55,233 bases of DNA from Sulfobacillus harzensis (GCF_012933365.1 NZ_JABBVZ010000019.1:1-55233); one strand, 5' to 3'; shown: positions 44,621-54,281, counted from the first letter of the stretch. Made by a program: numbers and translations. Notes: a model not told the origin generated them from the sequence alone.

Positions 44621-45598
44621 ATGAAGTATTTGCTCCGTAAGGTGGTTTTCTACATTGTCGCATTGTGGGTAGCTGTGACACTAAACTTTCTAATGCCTCG
44701 GATTATGCCCGGCAACCCGGTCGAGATTATGGTGGCCAAATTTCGCGGCCGCATTAACCCTCAGGCCATTCACGCTTTTACACAGGCGTTTGGGCTAAAC
44801 AACCATGTTAGTCTCGTTCAACAATACGGCATATATCTGGGGCAATTGGTCCACGGCAATCTGGGTATTTCATTAGCCATGTATCCCGAACCAGTGTCCC
44901 GGGTGTTGGCTCAGGCATTTCCCTGGACCCTCTTGCTAATGGGTGTGTCTACCGTAATTAGCTTTGTCGTTGGATCACTATTAGGAGTTCTGGCTACATG
45001 GCGGCGTGGAGGGATTCTCGACCTTGTAGCGCCGACTGTCTCTACGTTTACGGCTGCCTTTCCCTATTTTTGGCTAGCCCTCATTTTTCTTTATATCTTG
45101 GCGTTTAGACTCCCGTTGTTTCCGTTGGCGCATGCGTATTCGGGCGGCAACGCTAGTTGGAGTCCGTCGAATTGGGGCGACATTCTCTATCATGCGGCTC
45201 TCCCGGGTTTGACCATTGTGGTTAGCTCCATTGGCGGGTGGCTCTTAAGCATGCGGAATAACATGATCACTACGATGGGACAGGATTACATTACCACGGC
45301 ACGCGCCAAGGGATTGAAACCTCGTCGCATCATGTTTCGATATGCAGCACGAAACGCGATTTTGCCAAACATGACTGGGTTTGCCATGTCCTTGGGCTTT
45401 GTGTTGAGCGGAGCACTGTTGACCGAGGTGGTGTTTTCCTATCCCGGTTTGGGGTACACACTCTATCAAGCAGTTCAGGCTGATGACTACCCCCTAATGC
45501 AAGGGACTTTGCTATTGATCGCCGTTGGGGTCTTGTTGGCCAACTTTCTTGTAGATATCTTGTATGTTCGGTTGGACCCGCGGGCGCAAAATCAATAG
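44621..45598 (+). CDS. ABC transporter permease (DppB type)
   Basis: A 325-residue inner-membrane permease with six membrane segments. It starts with a membrane helix (KYLLRKVVFYIVALWVAVTL), has the DppB-type PRIMPGNPVE after it, and ends with the EAA-type coupling loop DYITTARAKGLKPRRIMFRY. The ATG at 44621 follows GGAGGG; the upstream frame to 44588 overlaps the stem-loop. Confidence 0.9.
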   Translation: MKYLLRKVVFYIVALWVAVTLNFLMPRIMPGNPVEIMVAKFRGRINPQAIHAFTQAFGLNNHVSLVQQYGIYLGQLVHGNLGISLAMYPEPVSRVLAQAFPWTLLLMGVSTVISFVVGSLLGVLATWRRGGILDLVAPTVSTFTAAFPYFWLALIFLYILAFRLPLFPLAHAYSGGNASWSPSNWGDILYHAALPGLTIVVSSIGGWLLSMRNNMITTMGQDYITTARAKGLKPRRIMFRYAARNAILPNMTGFAMSLGFVLSGALLTEVVFSYPGLGYTLYQAVQADDYPLMQGTLLLIAVGVLLANFLVDILYVRLDPRAQNQ

Positions 45599-45614
45599 TT
45601 GGAGGTAAGCCCTG

Positions 45615-46568
45615 ATGATCACAACACCGACTGCAACGACTCCGAACACGGTTCCGGGTGGACGAATGAAGCGGTTTCGACAGTTTTTGTCGGACCCCAA
45701 GGCCGCCGTGGGAATTGGCATTGTAGTCCTGTTCGTGCTGATTGCCATTTTTGCTCCGGTATTAACGCATGTTTCACCGACCGATCAGAATTTCACTCCG
45801 TCTCAACCACCTAGCCTACATCACTTGTTCGGTACCACTGACCAAGGCCAGGATGTCTTTAGCCAATTTGTCTGGGGAACGCGGGCGTCCTTGGTGACTG
45901 GAGCGTTGGCGGGTGGTTTTGCGACCATCCTGGCAATGCTGATAGGAATGTTGTCCGGGTACATCGGAGGATGGGTAGATGAGGCACTTCAGTTACTAGT
46001 CAACGTCTTTTTGGTCATACCGGGCCTTCCCCTCATGATTGTACTGGCCGCGTATATCACCTTGGGCGGGAATCTACCGATCATTATTGTTGTAGCTGTC
46101 ACGGGTTGGGCTTGGGGCGCACGTGTGCTCCGATCGCAGGTACTGGCGATGCGATCCTTGCAGTTCGTGGAAGCGGCGGACATGGCTGGGCAATCAAAGT
46201 TTCGCATCGTGTTTCAGGAGATTCTCCCCAATATGACTTCGTTGGTGTTTGCGAATTTCCTATTTACCGTGGTCTATGCGATTTTATCGGCCGCATCATT
46301 GGAGTTCTTAGGGTTGGGTAACTTGAACCAAGTTAGTTGGGGCTCCATGCTGTATTGGTCCAACAACGACGGCGCTATCCTGACTGGGTCATGGTGGTGG
46401 TTTGTTCCTCCGGGACTCGCAATTGCGATTTTAGGTGCAGGATTAGCCTTGCTTAACTATTCTATCGACGAGTCTACAAACCCGAGATTGAGGGCATTCC
46501 GGGTAGGACGGCTGGTGAAGAAGCAGGGCAAAAACCTGCAGACGGGTGGTAAAGGGGTTAGCCTATGA
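45615..46568 (+). CDS. ABC transporter permease (DppC type)
   Basis: A 317-residue permease with six membrane segments and the N-terminal OppC-type region (FLSDPKAAVGIGIVVLFVLI). HLFGTTDQGQDVFSQFVWG is the typical DppC block, and FVEAADMAGQSKFRIVFQEI is the coupling loop. It starts 17 bases after the DppB-type gene with GGAGGTAAG upstream. The stop overlaps the ATPase start (ATGA). Confidence 0.9.
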   Translation: MITTPTATTPNTVPGGRMKRFRQFLSDPKAAVGIGIVVLFVLIAIFAPVLTHVSPTDQNFTPSQPPSLHHLFGTTDQGQDVFSQFVWGTRASLVTGALAGGFATILAMLIGMLSGYIGGWVDEALQLLVNVFLVIPGLPLMIVLAAYITLGGNLPIIIVVAVTGWAWGARVLRSQVLAMRSLQFVEAADMAGQSKFRIVFQEILPNMTSLVFANFLFTVVYAILSAASLEFLGLGNLNQVSWGSMLYWSNNDGAILTGSWWWFVPPGLAIAILGAGLALLNYSIDESTNPRLRAFRVGRLVKKQGKNLQTGGKGVSL

Positions 46569-47542
46569 GCAACGTGTTGTGCCAAATTGACCACGTCAGT
46601 GTCACGTATCATGGAGACGTCGACGTAAGAGCGGTTCAGGACGTCTCGTTGACTATCGGAGAAGGAGAGATTGTGGGACTCGCAGGGGAGTCGGGATGCG
46701 GGAAATCTACTCTTGCAATGGCCCTTGCACAGTTGTTGCCTGATAATGCCTTTGTTAGCGACGGTCGGATTTTGTTCAAGGGGCAGGACATCTTACGCCT
46801 TTCGGGGGAGGAACTTCGACAATTTCGCTGGGATCAAGTGTCCTTGGTATCCCAGTCGGCCATGAATTCACTCAATCCGGTCTTGACTGTTGGCGAGCAA
46901 ATTGAGGATGCGATTTGGAGTCATCAAGGAAAGCGATCGGTCGAAACCCGACAACGTGCACGGGAGTTGTTGCGGTTAGTCGAGGTTGATCCCGATCGAG
47001 TTAGCAGTTATCCGCATCAACTGTCTGGTGGTATGCGTCAGCGCGCGATGATCGCTATGGCCTTGGCGTTGGACCCCAAGCTTATTATCATGGACGAACC
47101 CACGACGGCCCTCGACGTGGTGGTTCAGGAGCAAATCATCCAGCAAATCAAGGACCTGCAGAGAAAACTAGGGTTCTCTGTCCTATTCATTACCCACGAT
47201 ATGTCGTTGCTGTTGTCGATCGCAGACCGCATTGCCATTATGTATGCTGGGCAATTGGTGGAACAGGGATCCTCCGACGACCTGTTGGTCTCACCGGCTC
47301 ATCCTTACACACAAGGACTCATTGATGCATTCCCCTCAGTGTTTGAAAGCCGTGAACTAGTGGGGATTGGCGGTTCGCCACCGTCAATGGCACATCCTCC
47401 TTCGGGATGCCGTTTCCACGAACGGTGTCCGAAACGGCTTTCTAAATGCGATAGCCAGGAACCGGGAATGATCGGTGTTGGCGCGGCTCATCACGCGAAA
47501 TGCCACTTGCTGGAGAAGGGGGCGGTTCCAAGTGAGTCGTGA
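46565..47542 (+). CDS. ABC transporter ATP-binding protein (DppD type)
   Basis: A 325-residue ATPase. Walker A is GESGCGKSTLA, the signature is LSGGMRQRAMIAMAL, Walker B is LIIMDEPTTALDV, and the switch histidine is in FITHDMSLL. The C-terminal oligopeptide-transporter extension has the iron-sulfur-type cysteine pattern SGCRFHERCP...C...C. Start and stop overlap the neighbouring genes. Confidence 0.93.
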   Translation: MSNVLCQIDHVSVTYHGDVDVRAVQDVSLTIGEGEIVGLAGESGCGKSTLAMALAQLLPDNAFVSDGRILFKGQDILRLSGEELRQFRWDQVSLVSQSAMNSLNPVLTVGEQIEDAIWSHQGKRSVETRQRARELLRLVEVDPDRVSSYPHQLSGGMRQRAMIAMALALDPKLIIMDEPTTALDVVVQEQIIQQIKDLQRKLGFSVLFITHDMSLLLSIADRIAIMYAGQLVEQGSSDDLLVSPAHPYTQGLIDAFPSVFESRELVGIGGSPPSMAHPPSGCRFHERCPKRLSKCDSQEPGMIGVGAAHHAKCHLLEKGAVPSES

Positions 47543-48536
47543 CAATAATCCAGTATTACAGGTCATGAATTTGCATAAGGTATTTAATTCCGGTGTTCGA
47601 GGCGTGGGCGGCATCCGTGCTGTCTCGGATGTCACCTTTACCCTCCAACGACGGTCGGTGGTCGCGATTGTCGGAGAAAGTGGTAGTGGAAAATCCACCG
47701 TTGCCCGACTTATAGCAGGTCTTCTTCCGCCAACATCTGGCCAAATTTGGCTTGATGGGCAACGTGTGCCACAGCGTATGGCATTTCATCAAAAGCGACA
47801 GCATCGCAAAAATGTCCAGATGATCTTTCAAGATCCGTTCAGTGCGCTGAACCCCTATTATACAGTCAGATATCATCTTGAACGTTCTTTACGGAATTTG
47901 GTCCAGGTACCCAAGGCCGAAATCAAGGCCCGCGCTAGCGAAGCCTTGGAAAGCGTGGGACTAACTCCAGCTAGCGACTATTTAGATAAGAGGCCTCACG
48001 AGTTGTCGGGAGGCCAGCGTCAGCGACTTGTGGCTGCTCAGGCCCTCATAGTAGAACCGAAAGTTATTTTGGCAGATGAGCCGACTTCGATGCTGGATGT
48101 TTCTATCCGCATCGGGATCTTAAATTTGATGAAGCGTTTAAAGGACGAAAATGAGTTGTCCTTTGTTTTTATTACACACGATCTGGCCAGCGCACGATAC
48201 ATTTCGGATTATATTTTGGTGATGTACGCTGGGCGGGTGATCGAGTATGGCAAGACAGATGATGTGATCGATGAGCCAACGCATCCGTATACCCGCATGT
48301 TACTTGCGGCGGTCCCCGATCCGAAACGACTTCGGGGTGAGCGGAACGAGCGGATCCCTCTTGTGGGCGAGCCGCCCAATTTGTCGCAGTTGCCGAGTGG
48401 ATGCCACTTTCATCCCCGATGTCCTTATGCGATGCCGGAATGTCGCGAAGTGATGCCGGTGGATCACATGTTGACCCCGGATCATAAGGTGGCCTGTCAT
48501 TTAGTCAAGTCCCAGGAGGCGGCAGCTAATGTATGA
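47532..48536 (+). CDS. ABC transporter ATP-binding protein (DppF type)
   Basis: A 334-residue ATPase, the second of the pair typical for Opp/Dpp systems. Walker A is GESGSGKSTVA, the signature LSGGQRQRLVAAQAL, Walker B VILADEPTSMLDV, and the cysteine-rich tail starts SGCHFHPRCPYAMPEC. The GTG at 47532 overlaps the end of the DppD-type gene and has AAGGGGGCGG before it; the longer frame from 47475 is unlikely. Confidence 0.92.
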   Translation: MSRDNNPVLQVMNLHKVFNSGVRGVGGIRAVSDVTFTLQRRSVVAIVGESGSGKSTVARLIAGLLPPTSGQIWLDGQRVPQRMAFHQKRQHRKNVQMIFQDPFSALNPYYTVRYHLERSLRNLVQVPKAEIKARASEALESVGLTPASDYLDKRPHELSGGQRQRLVAAQALIVEPKVILADEPTSMLDVSIRIGILNLMKRLKDENELSFVFITHDLASARYISDYILVMYAGRVIEYGKTDDVIDEPTHPYTRMLLAAVPDPKRLRGERNERIPLVGEPPNLSQLPSGCHFHPRCPYAMPECREVMPVDHMLTPDHKVACHLVKSQEAAANV

Positions 48537-49455
48537 CCTCATTGTGTATGGAATTGCGTTTGCAGATATGGTTTATGCGGATATACCCCATCTGCCCGAG
48601 CCGGGAGAGGAGGTGTACGCAGGGTCGTTTGCCTTCGCGGGTGGAGCAGCATACATCACGGCGGTGGCAGCGGCAAGACTTGGACTCAAGGTCGCGCTGA
48701 TCGCTCCATTTGGCAACGATGCGATTTCCCGGCTATTGGAGGAAATGCTGGCTCGGGAAGGAGTCGACACCGGCCTCTTATTTCGCGCTGAGCGGCCAGT
48801 TTATAGTATCACGGTAGCGATCAACCACGGTGGGGATCGGGCGTTTTTGTCCTACCAAGAGGGCATGGATGTTGAGGGGTTGTCGCTCCATGCGGTCCAC
48901 GCGCTTGAACAGGTCAACGCGAAGTGGGTGCATCTAGGGGCGGGCCATCGGACGGCCGAGGTGGCCCGGGTGGCGAAGCGTCAGGGCATGAGCATTTCCA
49001 TGGACGTCGGTTGGGATGAGGCGTGGCTTAAGAGCGAGGAATTAAAGAGCGTGATCGCCTTGGCGGACTTGTTCATGCCAAATCTCAAAGAAGCCCAAGC
49101 GATTACGGGGTCAATGGAGGCAACCCGTGCAGCGGAGCAGCTTGGGTCGATTATACCCTTTGTCGTCGTAAAGTTGGGACCTGAGGGTGCACTCTTGAAG
49201 CTGCGATCAGCGGTGCCGCAGGTAGTAGAGGCTCCCCGTGTTGACCGGGTTCGCGATACCACCGGTGCTGGCGACAACTTTGCTTCGGGAATGCTATACG
49301 GGTTAATTCGGGGGATGGACGCCTCGGAGGCGGTTCGTGTGGGAAACTTTTGTGGCAGTGAATCGACCAAGGGCTTGGGTGGCAATGGCACGTCACCATC
49401 GCTTGAAGCGCTCAAGGATTGGCTGAGCGTACAGGAAAGCGGGGCGACGCGATGA
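48529..49455 (+). CDS. PfkB family carbohydrate kinase
   Basis: A 308-residue ribokinase-like kinase. The first PfkB signature region is FAFAGGAAYITAVAAARLGL, and the second is DTTGAGDNFASGMLYGL, which contains the catalytic aspartate and anion hole. It begins within the last codons of the DppF-type gene. Sandwiched between the importer and a GH4 enzyme, it probably phosphorylates the imported sugar or the product of hydrolysis. Its exact sugar cannot be read from the sequence. Confidence 0.9.
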   Translation: MYDLIVYGIAFADMVYADIPHLPEPGEEVYAGSFAFAGGAAYITAVAAARLGLKVALIAPFGNDAISRLLEEMLAREGVDTGLLFRAERPVYSITVAINHGGDRAFLSYQEGMDVEGLSLHAVHALEQVNAKWVHLGAGHRTAEVARVAKRQGMSISMDVGWDEAWLKSEELKSVIALADLFMPNLKEAQAITGSMEATRAAEQLGSIIPFVVVKLGPEGALLKLRSAVPQVVEAPRVDRVRDTTGAGDNFASGMLYGLIRGMDASEAVRVGNFCGSESTKGLGGNGTSPSLEALKDWLSVQESGATR

Positions 49456-49505
49456 CATAGTTGGCGCTGACCCGAAATCCACACTCGAAACGGAGGCGAA
49501 TTGTC

Positions 49506-50867
49506 GTGCAACTAACCATTCTTGGCGGAGGTGGGCTCCGAACCCCATTGTTTATCAACGGATTGGCCCATGCAAACGAACGTCAAATGTTTGACCGTGT
49601 TGTACTGTTCGATAACGATACGGAGCGCATCGAACTTTTGGGTCGTCTGAACCAATATATTGTTGAACAAGCAGGACAACCGTTTGAGCTAGTCTATACA
49701 GACAACACAAAAGAGGCCTTTGCGGGCACGGATTTTGTGTTTGCGGCGATACGGGTGGGTCAAGACCGAAGTCGGGTAATCGATGAACGAGTAGCGCTGA
49801 AATACGACGTGATTGGCCAGGAAACTACGGGCCCCGGCGGTTTTGCGATGGCCTTGCGCACCATTCCGGTTATGATTGAGTACGGGAAGGCTTTAAAGCA
49901 ATATGCTCCTGATGCATGGTTCATGAACTTCACGAATCCGGCTGGGATTATTACACAGGCATTGTCTACGGTCGACATCAAGGCAGTGGGGATTTGCGAT
50001 TCCCCCTCGGGGATGAAGCGGCGGTTAGCGACCTTCTTAGGTAAAGACAACCGCGACGTGGAAGTCTCGTATTTTGGGCTAAATCACTTGGGATGGATTT
50101 CCCGCGTTTTGGTCGACGGCAAGGATCAGATGCCCTACATCATAGACCATTACGAGGAACTCAGTGCTAACGATGCCGAATTCGGGTGTTTCGACCCTGA
50201 ACTCGTCCGAGGTCTTGGACTGTTGCCGAGTGAGTACCTATATTATTACTACTCCAATCGCGAGGCCGTACGGAACATCGTATCCTCAGGACAGACCCGA
50301 GGCGAGCAAATTGAGGCGCTTAACAATGCGTTGATGATTCAGTTGCGTGAGTTGATGCCAAAGAAACAATATGCGTCGGCACTGGACGCATATACCCGCA
50401 CTATTGGCACGCGGCATCAAACGTATATGCAACGCGAGTTCGAAGGTCGGGTAGAGGGGCGCGAAGATCGCGCAGGAGAACAGGTGTTTTCGGGAGGATA
50501 CGAAGAAGTGGCGCTGGGGATTATCAGTGCGGTACTTCAACGGGACATGGCACAATTGATCTTGAACGTGCCGAATAACGGGGCCATTGGGGGTATTTCG
50601 GCGGGCGATGTCGTGGAAGTTCCAACGATGGTGACCAATAATCAACTAAGGCCGTTGGCTGTAGGGCCTCTTCCACCAAGTGTCGCGGGATTAGTCGAAT
50701 CGGTCAAGCAATACGAGCGACAAACAGTGGCGGCTGCGACCGAGGGCGATTACCGTCTTGCGCTGGATGCATTGGCCGGTCACCCGTTGGTTCCGTCGTT
50801 CGCCACTGCAAAGAAAATACTAGATGATTACCTCCGAGAACACGGAGACTTTCTGCCGCAATTTTGA
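49506..50867 (+). CDS. GH4 family glycosidase (6-phospho-beta-glucosidase-like)
   Basis: A 453-residue NAD- and manganese-dependent glycosidase of family GH4. The N-terminal dinucleotide motif is LTILGGGGLRTPLFINGL, GPGGFAMALRTIPV follows, NFTNPAGIITQAL and VGICDSPSGMKRR hold the metal-binding cysteine, and GLNHLGWISRVLVDG is the next family block. The start is GTG at 49506 with ACGGAGGCG upstream; the frame to 49461 overlaps a non-conserved region. 6-phospho-beta-glucosidase is the closest-looking subgroup. With an ABC importer instead of a PTS, the substrate would have to be phosphorylated inside the cell, perhaps by the neighbouring PfkB kinase. Confidence 0.9.
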   Translation: MQLTILGGGGLRTPLFINGLAHANERQMFDRVVLFDNDTERIELLGRLNQYIVEQAGQPFELVYTDNTKEAFAGTDFVFAAIRVGQDRSRVIDERVALKYDVIGQETTGPGGFAMALRTIPVMIEYGKALKQYAPDAWFMNFTNPAGIITQALSTVDIKAVGICDSPSGMKRRLATFLGKDNRDVEVSYFGLNHLGWISRVLVDGKDQMPYIIDHYEELSANDAEFGCFDPELVRGLGLLPSEYLYYYYSNREAVRNIVSSGQTRGEQIEALNNALMIQLRELMPKKQYASALDAYTRTIGTRHQTYMQREFEGRVEGREDRAGEQVFSGGYEEVALGIISAVLQRDMAQLILNVPNNGAIGGISAGDVVEVPTMVTNNQLRPLAVGPLPPSVAGLVESVKQYERQTVAAATEGDYRLALDALAGHPLVPSFATAKKILDDYLREHGDFLPQF

Positions 50868-50954
50868 GTCCGCACTGCGGTGGGGAACCGGATTCCCCCA
50901 GACGACAGCGACGATGAACTGAATCCGGCTATTTCAACGGATTAGTAGAAAGAG

Positions 50955-50985
50955 GCCTACCTTCGCAAGTCGGGGTGGGCTTTTT
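50955..50985 (+). terminator. Intrinsic terminator of the ABC/PfkB/GH4 operon
   Basis: GCCTACC at 50955-50961 pairs with GGTGGGC at 50974-50980 (one T-G pair), followed by TTTTT. A second small hairpin, GGGGAA/TTCCCC, lies at 50882-50898. Confidence 0.7.
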
Positions 50986-51093
50986 CGAGTTCGTAATCCG
51001 TATTATCTTGCATTAATTAAGGGGAATCTGATGAGTAACGTGGCACCGGATTAGATGGAAAACGCGCCAGTTTGACGATCGGCCCAGTATTAC

Positions 51094-51240
51094 ATGACGC
51101 CCAGTATGAGTCGGGAAGGCAACTGTTGGGATAATGCGTGTATCGAATCCTGGCACAGCCACCTTAAAAAGGTTTTATCGGGAACACTGGCCCACACGGG
51201 CGGCGGTGGAATGGGCGATCTTTGAGTCCCATCCTTGGGG
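51094..51240 (+). pseudogene. IS3-family transposase fragment (C-terminal part of OrfB)
   Basis: A short stretch encodes SMSREGNCWDNACIESWHSH followed by LKK, the well-known block around the last acidic residue of IS3-group integrase-like transposases. The reading frame then shifts: from about 51176 the transposase-like sequence continues in another frame as YREHWPTRAAVEWAIFES. The upstream catalytic domain and OrfA are missing, so this is an inactive relic. No intact terminal repeats could be matched. Confidence 0.75.
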
Positions 51241-51272
51241 GCGGTCAAAGACTCTGGCCGGCCGGGAGGAGC

Positions 51273-51312
51273 GGTCAAGGTCGGCGTAACCGCCCGAAGG
51301 GTAGCCTTGACC
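51273..51312. repeat. GC-rich inverted repeat next to the IS3 relic
   Basis: GGTCAAGG at 51273-51280 is the exact reverse complement of CCTTGACC at 51305-51312, and a second GCGGTCAA copy lies at 51241-51248. The stretch 51241-51463 has no gene on either strand that can be supported. It may be the end of a mobile element, or a structured remnant. Confidence 0.4.
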
Positions 51313-51463
51313 CGGGAACCCCCCGGTGGCAATTCTCTCGTTCCAGAGGATGGGGACCGTTTAAATGGTTTTGCATTGCCCCGAATTTCAGATGTCTGTG
51401 CACTTGACTCAAGTCTAAACACTTTACACCCTTGGCCTGCGCGATTCAGTGTTGTCGACGATG

Positions 51464-52360
51464 TTAGATGGGACGGCTCTCGATTTTTTGTAAGCGCTCG
51501 CGAACCAATTCTAATAATGGGCGTGGTGCGGGTGACCCGGGAAACAACGGATCACCGACTGACACACCGATGAGTTCCATGGCCACCCTAAGCACTTGGA
51601 TATACGCTACGCTTCCCTGTCCTGCTGCATAGCACTCGATCATCGACCGGATGTGATTGCGAAATTCCGTTGTCTCGTCAAGATTTTCGTTTTTGAGTGC
51701 CGCCCACCATCGGGAGTACAACTCCGGCAACACGTTCGCGAGGCCAGGAACGATCCCGACTGCGTTGGGCACTTCGCGCAATACAGTCGGATCGTCCGCT
51801 CCGAGTATTACTGGAAAAGGATTAGTCAGTTGGCTTAGCGCTTGGTTCAGCGTGCTACGATCTTCTGAGGAATCTTTCATCCCGATGATGTTTTCCGTTT
51901 GAGATAGTTCTTTCATAACGGAACGTGTATCCACACCGGTACGTTGCGGAATATTGTAGACAATGACGGGTAGAGGACTTTCTCTCGCCAATGTCGCATA
52001 GTACCGAATTACTTCTTCATCCGTTAAGGGAAAGTACCCCGGCACAACTGAGGCGATGTAGTCAGCACCAACGTTGCTTGCCCACTCCATTCGCATACGG
52101 ACACTCGGTAGCGAGTTGTGAGATACATTTACAACGGTTGTAGCGGTTCGGCCGACCTCACTGACGGCAACCTGGACCAGGATGCGCCACTGATCGTCAG
52201 AGAGATACGGAAATTCTCCCGTTGTGCCAGCAATCATGACGCCTTGACAGCCACTGTCCAAAATATAACGGACAAGCTGTGTGACGCCTTCTACCGCAAT
52301 CTCGCCTTCTTTAGTAGTCGGCGTTAACATTGGACAGATGATTCCGCTGAGGTCTCTCAC
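51464..52360 (-). CDS. DapA family lyase (dihydrodipicolinate synthase/N-acetylneuraminate lyase superfamily)
   Basis: A 298-residue aldolase of the DapA family. GTTGEFPYLSDDQW holds the pyruvate-carboxylate threonines, IVYNIPQRTG the catalytic tyrosine and IIGMKDSSED the Schiff-base lysine. Members include DapA, sugar-acid dehydratases and KDG aldolases. The GTG at 52360 is chosen because AGGAGGTG lies 4 bases before it. It follows an ACS-type MFS gene on the same strand by 35 bases. With that context, a sugar-acid dehydratase or aldolase is more likely than lysine biosynthesis. Confidence 0.87.
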   Translation of the reverse strand: MRDLSGIICPMLTPTTKEGEIAVEGVTQLVRYILDSGCQGVMIAGTTGEFPYLSDDQWRILVQVAVSEVGRTATTVVNVSHNSLPSVRMRMEWASNVGADYIASVVPGYFPLTDEEVIRYYATLARESPLPVIVYNIPQRTGVDTRSVMKELSQTENIIGMKDSSEDRSTLNQALSQLTNPFPVILGADDPTVLREVPNAVGIVPGLANVLPELYSRWWAALKNENLDETTEFRNHIRSMIECYAAGQGSVAYIQVLRVAMELIGVSVGDPLFPGSPAPRPLLELVRERLQKIESRPI

Positions 52361-52395
52361 TAAACACCTCCTGGTTGGCACGATGTGGGTCTTTT

Positions 52396-53733
52396 CTATA
52401 TATGATTAGCAGCGCGTGTCAAAGGAACCTCAAGTCCCTCGCCCGATATTGGTTTGCGAACCAAAATGGCATACACCAGAGCCGAAGCTACCGCCACTAG
52501 AGCTCCCACAATTAAGGCTGATACGAATGATCCGCCGCTTGCTGCAACCAATAACCCTGTGACCACTGGAGCAAGCGAAGCTCCAAAATATCCGCCAAAG
52601 TTTTGCATTCCTCCCAACGATGCCACATAATTCGGCGGTGCAACGGCGGTCGGCAATGCCCAGGCTGTGGCACTCGATATGTTGCCGAAGAATTCCGCGA
52701 GAGATATAAAGACTACTGCCCAGACTGCACTGTGTACTAACGCAGCCGGAACCGTGAATACGGCCATTCCGAAGAGCCCTGCGACCAATGGGTACTTGCG
52801 GCTGGCGATCGGACTCACGCCTCGCTTCGCAAACCAATCTGACACAAGCCCTCCGACGATTGAACCGACAAAGCCTAAGGCGAAGGGAATGCTCGACAAC
52901 AAGCCTGTAGCTGCAATGCTTTCGTGGCGAGCCAACTCGAGATATCCCGGAAGCCAGGTGATGTATAGCCATAAAAGATAAACCGTTCCGAAGAACCCGA
53001 AGATCATACCCCAGGTTTCTTTATACCGGAACATGCGCAGCCACTGAATGAATCGGACTTGACTTGTTTCCTGGGTATCTCCCTTGCGGAGCTCAATCTG
53101 GTCGACCGTGTCAATTTGAGTCTCTTGAGGATTGCGATACACAAAATACCAAATTGCCGCCACGATAAAGCCCAGCACGGCCATCACGATAAACATACCG
53201 CGCCATCCGATTCCGAGCATGATTGCTGTTAAGATCGGCGAGGCTATGGCTGGACCTAGAGTGGATGCGGAGTTAAAGATTCCGATGGGGCGACCTCGCT
53301 CTCGGACTTTATGCCAACTGTTTACACTACGAGCCCCACCAGGCCACACAGGCGCTTCCCCAATTCCTAAGAAGATGCGAGCGAAAATAAATTGGCCCAA
53401 CCCGACTACGAATCCTGAAGCTGCCTGTGCTAATGACCAAATTGTCATTCCTACTGCAATCAAGCGTCGGGGGCCGACACGGTCTACGAAGCCGCCAGCC
53501 GGCAATTGGGCCAACGCGTAGCTCCACGAGAAAGCCGAGAGCAATACACCCATCTGCGCAACGGATAAGTGTAAGCTACTACGTATCAAGGGGTTGCCGA
53601 TGGACAGGGTGCTCCGGTCCATATAGTCAATTGTGCCGATAAGCAATAATAGGAGTGTTACCGTCCATTGACCACGCTTAAGAAGGGACAGAGACCGAGA
53701 CCGACCGGTCTGGGAGGAGACATTGGCCGCCAA
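52396..53733 (-). CDS. MFS transporter, anion:cation symporter type (hexuronate/galactonate-like)
   Basis: A 445-residue transporter with 12 membrane segments. IDYMDRSTLSIGNPLI near residue 40 is the family signature of ACS transporters for sugar acids, together with ALAQLPAGGFVDRVGPRR and IFLGIGEAPVWPGGARSVNS. The start appears to be TTG at 53733 with AAAGAGG about 8 bases before it. It is the upstream partner of the DapA-family gene, consistent with uptake and cleavage of a sugar acid or a similar hydroxy-acid. Confidence 0.85.
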   Translation of the reverse strand: MAANVSSQTGRSRSLSLLKRGQWTVTLLLLLIGTIDYMDRSTLSIGNPLIRSSLHLSVAQMGVLLSAFSWSYALAQLPAGGFVDRVGPRRLIAVGMTIWSLAQAASGFVVGLGQFIFARIFLGIGEAPVWPGGARSVNSWHKVRERGRPIGIFNSASTLGPAIASPILTAIMLGIGWRGMFIVMAVLGFIVAAIWYFVYRNPQETQIDTVDQIELRKGDTQETSQVRFIQWLRMFRYKETWGMIFGFFGTVYLLWLYITWLPGYLELARHESIAATGLLSSIPFALGFVGSIVGGLVSDWFAKRGVSPIASRKYPLVAGLFGMAVFTVPAALVHSAVWAVVFISLAEFFGNISSATAWALPTAVAPPNYVASLGGMQNFGGYFGASLAPVVTGLLVAASGGSFVSALIVGALVAVASALVYAILVRKPISGEGLEVPLTRAANHI

Positions 53734-54281
53734 ATGGATCGCCTCTTTCAGAAGTCATATTTAAATTGGCAGAAGAACTTCCCATACACCGAACTGTGGT
53801 AATTTAACGCAATGAGTGTTTCGTCGCGTTAACCTACTGGCGTGTTGTTGTTAGACATCTAAATCAAATAGTGGCGTGATGAATTCACGTAAGTTATGGC
53901 AAGCGTGGTAAGATATCACAAAGGCAGTATGAGACATCATCGAATATTGTGTCAATGCAGGAAGGTAAATATAGGCAAAAAATTAGGAGCATCGCAAGCA
54001 TCTGCGACGAGACGGCGTGGTGTGTTGCTCCCGGGTTGACGGATCCGCTCGTGGTGCAGATGTAGAGGGGGCCACTTCAGCCTAAAGCCTGCTCATAGAC
54101 GGATGACCGGTCCTCAGGTATAAGGTTCGTCCGAAATGACATTGGGCTATATCAGAAAGTAACCAGCGAATAGAAGATGTGCTCGCGTCGGGCGGGACAG
54201 GTCTGCTTTCTGTTGCGTTGGATGACATAAGCCGGTGGGGCTTTAACCAGGACTTGCAAGATATGGTTGGAATCGGGCCAA
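53734..54281. other. Intergenic region, no gene seen
   Basis: AT-rich sequence upstream of the sugar-acid transporter gene, which must hold its promoter, followed by a stretch with only short frames. No recognisable product, RNA gene or clear promoter was found. It runs into the 3' end of the broken GntR gene. Confidence 0.35.

Noticed and set aside
51090..51422. Minus-strand 110-codon frame across the IS3 relic
   Set aside because: It is antisense to the recognisable transposase fragment and has no family resemblance.
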